A DNA stretch of 19,529 bases from Deinococcus sp. Its GTDB lineage: Bacteria; Deinococcota; Deinococci; Deinococcales; Deinococcaceae. Positions within the stretch are counted from its first letter, which is position 1, and each line of letters begins with the position of its first letter. The notes beneath the pieces are model-generated. The model was not told the DNA's origin. It saw only the letters and a list, made by a program, of their open reading frames with translations, and did not search any database. Positions 1 to 7,413 of the stretch are shown here, in pieces. The stretch is from positions 1 through 19,529 of the forward strand of contig JAGLBF010000037.1 of the NCBI GenBank assembly GCA_018260375.1. The letters run 5' to 3'. The position numbers and the translations under genes are program-made.

Positions 1-6
1 AACCCA

Positions 7-62
7 TCACACTCAGAAAGGCGCCGCCTGCGCGTTCTTACCATGAAATGCGTATGAGGAAA
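7..62 (+). repeat. Fragment of the intergenic palindromic repeat
   Basis: This stretch shares the block CGCCGCCTGCG and the surrounding pattern (CACA-TC-GAAA before it, CGTATGAG after it) with the interior and far end of the full repeat at 2831-2965, in the same orientation. It is diverged and its left end is outside or lost. Only the central block is a strong match, so this may be a decayed copy. Confidence 0.4.
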
Positions 63-83
63 AGCGCTCCTAGGTAGTAAGGG

Positions 84-120
84 CTGTCACGGCCTACGTT
101 GGTTGACCTAGAATGTATCT
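84..120 (+). promoter_or_regulatory. Putative leaderless promoter of treS
   Basis: TAGAAT at 109-114 fits a -10 box and lies 6 bases before the ATG at 121, so transcription would start at or next to the start codon. No Shine-Dalgarno sequence precedes the ATG, which fits a leaderless mRNA. A poor -35 candidate, CTGTCA at 84-89, is 19 bases upstream. This is a pattern match only. Confidence 0.5.
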
Positions 121-1794
121 ATGTCACAACCTCACACCAACCTAACGGCCAACGTTGAATGGTACAAAAGCGCCATATTTTATGAACTCTCTGTGCGTAC
201 CTTTCAAGACGGCAATGGTGACGGCAAGGGTGATTTTCCTGGCCTGACCAGCAAGCTCGATTATCTCAAAAACCTGGGCGTCGATTGCCTTTGGTTACTG
301 CCCTTTTACCCCAGTCCACTGCGCGACGACGGGTATGATGTCGCCGACTATGTCAATATTCACCCGGATTTGGGTACGCTGGAAGACTTCAAGATCTTTT
401 TGCGGGAAGCCCACTCACGTGGCCTGCGTGTCATCGCTGACCTGGTCACCAACCACACCTCCAGCGACCACTTCTGGTTTCAGGAAGCCCGCAAAGGCCC
501 TATCCTCCCCGACGGCAGCGAGAACCCCTATTTCCACTACTACGTGTGGAGCGACACGGGTACTGAGTATGCTGGGGCGCGGATTATTTTTACCGATACC
601 GAAACCAGCAACTGGACGTATGACGATCAGGTGGGCAAATACTACTGGCACCGCTTTTTTAGCGCGCAGCCTGACCTCAACTTTGATAACCCGGCTGTAG
701 TAGAAGAGTTGCTTGAGGTGGCCCGCTTTTGGCTTAGTGTCGGCATAGACGGCTACCGTGTAGATGCCGTGCCCTACCTGGTTGAGCGCGAAGGCACCAA
801 CTGCGAAAACCTACCCGAAACCCACGATATCCTGAGAAAAATTCGCCAGATGGTTGATGCCGAGTACCCAGGCTGCCTGCTGCTCGCTGAGGCCAACCAG
901 TGGCCCGAAGACGTGATGGAGTATTTTGGCACTGAAGAAAACCCCGAGTTTCATATGTGCTTTAACTTTCCGGTGATGCCCAGACTGTATATGTCACTCA
1001 AAAGGGAAGACACCACGAGCATCCGCAACATGATGGAGCGGCTGCCTCCCATTCCCAGTTTTGGACAGTGGGCGACCTTTTTGCGCAACCACGATGAGCT
1101 GACGCTGGAGATGGTCACTGAGGACGAGCGCGTCTTTATGTACGCCGCCTACGCCCCTGACCCACGCATGAAAATCAATGTGGGTATTCGCCGCCGCCTC
1201 GCTTCATTGCTGGACAATGACCGCCGCCGTATAGAGCTGCTTAACGGCGTGCTGCTCAGCTTGCCAGGCAGCCCGATTTTGTACTACGGCGACGAGATCG
1301 GCATGGGTGACGACCTGTCGCTGGCTGACCGCAACGGTTGCCGTACCCCCATGCAGTGGGACACCAGCCTGAATGGAGGCTTTTCGACGGCCCAGCGCGA
1401 AGCCTGCTTTTTTCCGCCCAACAACAGCCTGGTATACGGCTACCAGCGCGTAAATGTCGCCGCTGCCGAAGCTGACCCAGGTAGCCTGTACAACTGGATG
1501 GCGCGGCAGCTTGAACTGCGCCGCCAGCACACCGTATTTGCCCAGGGCGACCTGACCTTTATTGACACAGGCAACCCGGCCATACTGGCGTACACCCGCT
1601 CTAGCGACGAAGAAACCCTGCTGATTGTGGCGAACTTCGCTGCCCAAGCCCAGGCCGCTATGCTAGACCTCAGCAGCTACGCAGGCCATATTCCCGCGAC
1701 TATAGCGGGCGGCAGCAACTTCCCCGTCATCGGGCAGGAACGCTACCCGCTGACTGTGGGCCGGCATGAGTTTTACTGGCTCAGGCTAAAATAG
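121..1794 (+). CDS. treS: Trehalose synthase (maltose alpha-D-glucosyltransferase)
   Basis: A 557-residue cytoplasmic GH13 enzyme that interconverts maltose and trehalose by intramolecular rearrangement, without free glucan or nucleotide-sugar donor. The (beta/alpha)8 barrel motifs are all present: region I DLVTNH at 107-112, the nucleophile D215 in GYRVDAV, the acid/base E257 in LLAEANQ, and the transition-state stabiliser D325 in RNHDE. The opening WYKSAIFYELSVRTFQDGNG and the GCRTPMQWD segment near 406-414 are typical of TreS rather than of alpha-amylase or oligo-1,6-glucosidase. The length fits stand-alone TreS without a fused maltokinase. The ATG at 121 is chosen because a TAGAAT box lies 6 bases upstream. 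It is monocistronic, separated from the next gene by about 340 bp. An isomaltulose synthase-type relative is the only serious alternative. Confidence 0.94.
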   Translation: MSQPHTNLTANVEWYKSAIFYELSVRTFQDGNGDGKGDFPGLTSKLDYLKNLGVDCLWLLPFYPSPLRDDGYDVADYVNIHPDLGTLEDFKIFLREAHSRGLRVIADLVTNHTSSDHFWFQEARKGPILPDGSENPYFHYYVWSDTGTEYAGARIIFTDTETSNWTYDDQVGKYYWHRFFSAQPDLNFDNPAVVEELLEVARFWLSVGIDGYRVDAVPYLVEREGTNCENLPETHDILRKIRQMVDAEYPGCLLLAEANQWPEDVMEYFGTEENPEFHMCFNFPVMPRLYMSLKREDTTSIRNMMERLPPIPSFGQWATFLRNHDELTLEMVTEDERVFMYAAYAPDPRMKINVGIRRRLASLLDNDRRRIELLNGVLLSLPGSPILYYGDEIGMGDDLSLADRNGCRTPMQWDTSLNGGFSTAQREACFFPPNNSLVYGYQRVNVAAAEADPGSLYNWMARQLELRRQHTVFAQGDLTFIDTGNPAILAYTRSSDEETLLIVANFAAQAQAAMLDLSSYAGHIPATIAGGSNFPVIGQERYPLTVGRHEFYWLRLK

Positions 1795-1879
1795 TGCGGA
1801 TTGTGACTTGAACCTTGTTCAACATGGGGTCAAATGTGAGGAGCGGGCGTAGCAACAAGTAACGACTTCGCGGCAGGCC

Positions 1880-1982
1880 AGCACAGTCGGGCCAGTACAG
1901 TCAGCAAGGCCGCCGACTGTGCTGACGCACCAGGGAACCTGTATTTTTTCCCACTCGCATCCGCCCTCATTCAATCAGGTCG
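1880..1982 (+). repeat. Decayed copy of the palindromic repeat
   Basis: AGCACAGTCGG at 1880-1890 and CCGACTGTGCT at 1913-1923 form a perfect 11-bp inverted repeat. They are followed at 1948-1971 by a block beginning TTCCCACTCGCAT that matches 2906-2929 of the full copy with few changes. The order (stem, then this block, then an ATTCAATC-like arm) is that of the copy at 2831, so this is a diverged member in the same orientation. The final hairpin has lost its symmetry. Confidence 0.6.
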
Positions 1983-2122
1983 TTTCTCTTTACTCGCAAG
2001 GCCTATAAGCTGCACTAAAATAAGCGCGGCACTGCCCTGATCAGCAGGCTCTTTTTCTCTGGTGTGCGGTATTCCAGCTTTTATCCCGCCCACCTAGCGG
2101 CCCTGGCTCAGCGCTTCCTTGC

Positions 2123-2135
2123 TACACTGCCCCCT
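2123..2135 (+). promoter_or_regulatory. Putative leaderless -10 box of the unrecognised gene
   Basis: TACACT at 2123-2128 is 7 bases before the ATG at 2136, and no Shine-Dalgarno sequence is present. The identical hexamer sits in the same position before the BI-1 gene. No convincing -35 box is visible. Confidence 0.45.
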
Positions 2136-2831
2136 ATGACTGCTCCTAAACCCAAGCGCAAAACTGTGAAACGCAGCGGCCCCTCTAAACGTGGCGGGGC
2201 CAAATCGGCGGCCCAACTCAGCAAGATTGGCCCCTCGCGTCCTGCTGGGCCATCGCGTGATGTGCGCACTGCTGAGGGGCGCGGCGGCAGCAAGATCAGC
2301 GACGCACGTACCATCGTTCGCCGTGATATTGGTCTGGGCGACGCGGCCCCCGCTGAGGACACGCGGCGCTTTCGCCGTGATACTCGCGGTGGTATGCGTC
2401 AGGGCGGTGGTGGTCAGGGGATACGCAAGGCCCCTCCGCGCGGCGCAGCCATCGGTGTCGATTTGGGCGCACCTGCTCCAGATACCGTGTTTAAAGACCT
2501 TGATAAACAGCCCGTTACCTTTCCAGATTCCAATCTGAAACGGGTGGCAGCCCGCCTATTGTCCGAGAAAAATAAGCCCTGGCGCTACCGTCCTTTTCCC
2601 TTTCCCCTCTTTAGCGATAAAGGCCACGAGCAGACCTTTTACTTTGATTTTTATATCTATGACAACATGGACCAAGTGATGAAACTCATACTGGTCACCC
2701 CCCGTGAGTCGGCGGAAGTGTGGGACAAAATCGGGCGCTTTAAGCGGCAATATCCCATGTTTAGCTACGAATTATGGACACCTGAAAAGCTAGCGCAGTT
2801 GCAAAAGCCCCGTGCCCAGTTGGGGTTCTGA
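2136..2831 (+). CDS. Unrecognised protein: basic disordered N-terminus plus compact C-terminal domain
   Basis: I do not recognise this 231-residue protein. Residues 1-105 are rich in K, R, G, S, A and P, with GGMRQGGGGQG near 85-95, and look disordered and strongly basic, suiting nucleic-acid or surface binding. Residues 115-222 look folded: a helix with E144, aromatic strands around WRYRPFPFPLF (149-159), a strand with D171 (FYFDFYIYD), a hydrophobic strand (KLILV, 183-187), then a basic helix and YELWTPEKL (211-219). This order recalls PD-(D/E)XK nuclease-like domains, but the usual acidic-X-Lys third motif is not evident, so activity is doubtful. The ATG at 2136 is preferred over an earlier in-frame start at 2064 because TACACT lies 7 bases upstream. 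The stop codon overlaps the end of a palindromic repeat. No signal peptide or membrane segment is visible. Confidence 0.8.
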   Translation: MTAPKPKRKTVKRSGPSKRGGAKSAAQLSKIGPSRPAGPSRDVRTAEGRGGSKISDARTIVRRDIGLGDAAPAEDTRRFRRDTRGGMRQGGGGQGIRKAPPRGAAIGVDLGAPAPDTVFKDLDKQPVTFPDSNLKRVAARLLSEKNKPWRYRPFPFPLFSDKGHEQTFYFDFYIYDNMDQVMKLILVTPRESAEVWDKIGRFKRQYPMFSYELWTPEKLAQLQKPRAQLGF

Positions 2832-2965
2832 TACGGACTGCGCTAAATTCCACCACAGTCGGAAAAGCGCCGCCTGCGGCTCCATACCGCGCAGTCCGTA
2901 TGCTGTTCCCACTCGCATTCGCCCTGATTGATTCGGAAGTACGCCAAATCAATCGGAATTCGTAT
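2831..2965 (+). repeat. Full-length palindromic intergenic repeat, 135 bp
   Basis: The element starts on the last base of the preceding stop codon. ATACGGACTGCGC at 2831-2843 and GCGCAGTCCGTAT at 2889-2901 are a perfect 13-bp inverted repeat enclosing a small inner hairpin (GCCGC 2869-2873, GCGGC 2876-2880). A spacer beginning TTCCCACTCGCATTCG follows from 2906. A second stem-loop has arms GATTGATTCGG (2926-2936) and CCAAATCAATC (2944-2954) with a 7-base loop. The far end reads GAATTCGTAT. It carries no open reading frame and resembles a non-autonomous miniature element or short Deinococcus-type repeat. TGA flanks both sides (2829-2831 and 2965-2967), which could be a 3-bp target duplication or chance. 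Confidence 0.85.
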
Positions 2966-2993
2966 GAGAGGCGGCGTTCAGCTGGTGTGGGGT

Positions 2994-3047
2994 GAGCAAG
3001 CTCAATGCTGCGCGAGTAAGTTCACGCTGCGCCAGTAAGCTCAGCAG
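2994..3047 (+). repeat. Imperfect tandem repeat, 2.7 units of 19-20 bases
   Basis: Units start at 2994 (GAGCAAGCTCAATGCTGCGC), 3014 (GAGTAAGTTCACGCTGCGC) and 3033 (CAGTAAGCTCAGCAG, partial). The shared core is RAGYAAGYTCA followed by GCTGCGC. They lie between the palindromic repeat and the glgX promoter. Role unknown. Confidence 0.6.
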
Positions 3048-3197
3048 TATGAAATCTCTCGTGCTCCGCTGGAGCGCTCGCCGCTCCGTGCCTCTGGCTG
3101 CTACAGTAAGGAGGAGCTTTTAGGATCACCTCACAGCGCTCTATCCAAAGCTTTGTATCCAGGCTTACTGTTTATTTAACCGCTTTGCTTAACTAGC

Positions 3198-3227
3198 TTG
3201 CCGTATCTGTAAAATTCAGCCTATATT
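3198..3227 (+). promoter_or_regulatory. Putative glgX promoter
   Basis: TTGCCG (3198-3203) and TATATT (3222-3227) are separated by 18 bases in an AT-rich stretch, giving a predicted start near 3234 and a leader of about 63 bases. Another weak pair lies slightly upstream, so the exact start is uncertain. Confidence 0.5.
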
Positions 3228-3283
3228 TATGGTATTAGGCGCAACTAAAAAGAATGCACCTTATGTTTTAGGGTGAGTGCCAA

Positions 3284-3289
3284 AAGGAG
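3284..3289 (+). promoter_or_regulatory. Shine-Dalgarno site that sets the glgX start
   Basis: AAGGAG, seven bases before the ATG at 3297. It decides between that ATG and an earlier GTG at 3273, which overlaps no ribosome-binding sequence. Confidence 0.8.
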
Positions 3290-3296
3290 TTTTATT

Positions 3297-5426
<2,130 letters not shown>

Positions 5427-5469
5427 CTAAGTCGCTCAAGTGAGGACGGGGCAACGCACAAAGGCTTAG

Positions 5470-5492
5470 AAGATCGTTTAACGGTCTTACTT
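5470..5492 (+). terminator. Weak hairpin after glgX, possible terminator or attenuator
   Basis: AAGATCGT (5470-5477) pairs with ACGGTCTT (5481-5488) around a 3-base loop TTA, with one G-T wobble, followed by ACTTT. The T-run is short, so termination would be partial at best. It may leave glgX and treZ-treY partly co-transcribed. Confidence 0.3.
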
Positions 5493-5579
5493 TGCTCAGC
5501 GCTTAACATCCGTAAGCTTGCCCTACCTTCTTCAGCACTTTTGGTGCAGCCCACAACCTACGACCTACAACTTTGCTCC

Positions 5580-5613
5580 AAAGGAGTTCTAAAGGAGTTT
5601 CAAAGGAGTCCAC
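5580..5613 (+). promoter_or_regulatory. Triplicated Shine-Dalgarno motif before treZ
   Basis: AAAGGAG occurs at 5580-5586, 5591-5597 and 5602-5608, an exact 11-base tandem period (AAAGGAGTTCT, AAAGGAGTTTC, AAAGGAGTCCA). The last copy is 5 bases before the ATG at 5614 and is the functional spacing. The two upstream copies are too far to initiate at this ATG directly. Confidence 0.85.
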
Positions 5614-7413
5614 ATGACCCAACCAGCAACAGACGCACTAGCCCTTAGGCTGGGCGCACACTTACTCTCTGACGGTACGGGTACGCGCTTTAGACTCTGG
5701 ACGACTACAGCAACAACTGTCGCCGTTCAGGTAGACGGCACACAGTACCCCATGGCGTCGCAGGGAGGCGGTCTGTATGAGGCCGTGCTGCCTGTCAAAG
5801 AGGGGGCGCGCTATAAGTTTGTGCTCGACGGTTCGCTGTGGCCCGACCCCTACGCCCGCTTTTTGCCAGACGGAGTACACGGCGAGGCCGAAGTGACTGA
5901 CCTGAGCCGCTACCAGTGGCAGCACACCGACTGGAGCGGATTAGCGCTTTCGGATTGCGTGTTTTATGAGTTGCACGTCGGCACCTTTACCCCAGAAGGG
6001 ACGTACCGGGCGGCCCAGGAGCGGCTGCCATACCTTAAGGCACTAGGCATCACCGCCGTAGAGCTGATGCCCGTAGCAGCCTTTGCTGGTGAGCGCGGCT
6101 GGGGTTATGACGGCGTAGCGCTCTACGCGCCCTTTGCGCCTTACGGCACGCCCCAGGACCTGCAAGCCTTTATCGACGCAGCACACGGCCTGGGCCTGGG
6201 CGTCTTTTTGGATGTGGTGTACAACCACTTTGGGCCAGATGGCAACTACCTCAGCGTATATAGTCCGCAGTATTTCACCGACCGCTTTGCCAGTTTGTGG
6301 GGCGAAGGGCTAGACTATGCCGAGCTGCACATGCGCCGCTACATCACCGCTAACGCCCGCATGTGGCTGCGCGACTATCGCTTAGATGGCCTGCGGCTAG
6401 ATGCCACGCAGGCTATGCAGGATGACAGCCCGTACCACATTTTGCAGGAACTGGCGGATGAAGTGCATCACCTGCGCGGCACTCACCTGCTGCTTGCCGA
6501 AGATTACCGCAACCTGCCCGAACTGGTCACCGACTATCACCTAGACGGCATTTGGGTTGATGACTTTCACCACCAAATGCGCGTCACCCTCAGTGAAGAC
6601 CAAGATGGCTATTACTCCACCTACGATGGCGGCGCGGAGGCTTTGGCCCACTGCATCAACCGGGGCTGGGTCTTTGAAGGCCAGTGGTGGCCCTTAGAAG
6701 ACAGGCCGCGCGGCAAGCCCGCCGACGTACTCACGGCGCCTAGTCTGGTGTACTACATCCAAAACCACGACCAAGTGGGCAACCGCGCTCTGGGTGACCG
6801 TATACACCACCTGTCACATGTGTCAGACGCACAGTTTCGTGCAGCTAGCATGCTGCTGCTCACCTTACCCATGTCGCCTCTGTTGTTTATGGGCCAGGAG
6901 TGGGCCGCAAGCACGCCCTTTGCCTTTTTCAGTGACCACCACGGTGAACTGGGTGCGGCGGTGACAGAGGGACGTAAAAAGGAATTTGAGAGCTTTGCTT
7001 CCTTTGTGGACGAGGACGTTTTAGATCCGCAGGCCAAACAGACCTTTGAACTCGCCAAGCTCAACTGGGCTGAGCAAGAAAGTGGCGAACACGCCAAGAC
7101 ACTGGCACTGTACCGCACGCTGCTGCACCTTCGCCGTAGCGACCCTGTACTGCAAAACCGCGACCGCCACAACCTTACGGCGGGCAGTGCGGGCAATAAT
7201 GATCTGCTGTGGACGCGCACGGTAACCTCAGCAGGCGAGCGGCTTTTGCTGTGGAACCTCAGCGCAAAAGACCTTACGCTCGCTACGTTGTCACTGCCCT
7301 TTGCCCTGCCGCCGCGTGTCATCTTAGGCAGTGAACCGCTGACTGAACTATCCCAGACCCTGCTGTCTCAGACCTTACCCGCACACCAGGCTGTCTTACT
7401 GGGTAACCTATGA
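5614..7413 (+). CDS. treZ: Malto-oligosyltrehalose trehalohydrolase (GH13_10)
   Basis: A 599-residue cytoplasmic enzyme that cleaves the alpha-1,4 bond next to the terminal trehalosyl unit made by TreY, releasing free trehalose. The N-terminal beta-sandwich covers about 10-100. Barrel motifs follow: FYELHVGTFTPEGT at 117-130, DVVYNHFGPDGN at 200-211, nucleophile D263 in LRLDATQAM, acid/base E296 in LLAEDYRN, and D386 in IQNHDQVGNR. The HVGTFTPEGT box and the NHFGPDGNYL form are diagnostic of TreZ against branching enzyme GlgB, the nearest alternative. Length is typical. Start ATG at 5614 has a strong AAAGGAG five bases upstream, itself part of a triplicated motif. The stop overlaps the treY start by 4 bases, which implies coupled translation and roughly equal production of the two pathway enzymes. 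Confidence 0.95.
   Translation: MTQPATDALALRLGAHLLSDGTGTRFRLWTTTATTVAVQVDGTQYPMASQGGGLYEAVLPVKEGARYKFVLDGSLWPDPYARFLPDGVHGEAEVTDLSRYQWQHTDWSGLALSDCVFYELHVGTFTPEGTYRAAQERLPYLKALGITAVELMPVAAFAGERGWGYDGVALYAPFAPYGTPQDLQAFIDAAHGLGLGVFLDVVYNHFGPDGNYLSVYSPQYFTDRFASLWGEGLDYAELHMRRYITANARMWLRDYRLDGLRLDATQAMQDDSPYHILQELADEVHHLRGTHLLLAEDYRNLPELVTDYHLDGIWVDDFHHQMRVTLSEDQDGYYSTYDGGAEALAHCINRGWVFEGQWWPLEDRPRGKPADVLTAPSLVYYIQNHDQVGNRALGDRIHHLSHVSDAQFRAASMLLLTLPMSPLLFMGQEWAASTPFAFFSDHHGELGAAVTEGRKKEFESFASFVDEDVLDPQAKQTFELAKLNWAEQESGEHAKTLALYRTLLHLRRSDPVLQNRDRHNLTAGSAGNNDLLWTRTVTSAGERLLLWNLSAKDLTLATLSLPFALPPRVILGSEPLTELSQTLLSQTLPAHQAVLLGNL

Larger units (their letters stand above)
1795..2135. other. Intergenic region after treS, holding a decayed repeat
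   Basis: No gene is credible in these 341 bases. A short perfect inverted repeat, TTGAAC-CTT-GTTCAA, lies at 1808-1822 and is not followed by a T-run, so it is not a classical terminator. A decayed copy of the palindromic repeat occupies about 1880-1982. The promoter of the next gene lies at the right end. Confidence 0.6.
2832..3296. other. Non-coding region before glgX
   Basis: This 465-base stretch contains no credible gene. It holds the palindromic repeat, imperfect 19-20-base tandem repeats (2994-3047), two hairpins sharing an arm (3063-3087), an orphan AAGGAGG at 3108-3114 with no start codon nearby, and the putative glgX promoter and leader from 3198 onward. Confidence 0.6.

Noticed and set aside
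1204..1647. Antisense frame within treS and similar frames within treZ, treY, gnd and the pump
   Set aside because: All lie inside genes with intact motifs in another frame and show no domain or start signal of their own.
1808..1822. TTGAAC-CTT-GTTCAA as a terminator of treS
   Set aside because: The stem is only 6 bp and AT-rich and is not followed by a T-run; it may be a protein site or chance.
2829..2967. TGA on both sides of the 135-bp repeat as proof of transposition
   Set aside because: Three matching bases are likely by chance and the copy at 14398 does not show a clear equivalent, so I treat it only as a possibility.
3108..3132. AAGGAGG followed by GGATCACCTC, resembling the end of 16S rRNA
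   Set aside because: The match is only about 10 bases, the flanks do not match rRNA, and no start codon lies within reach of the Shine-Dalgarno-like motif.
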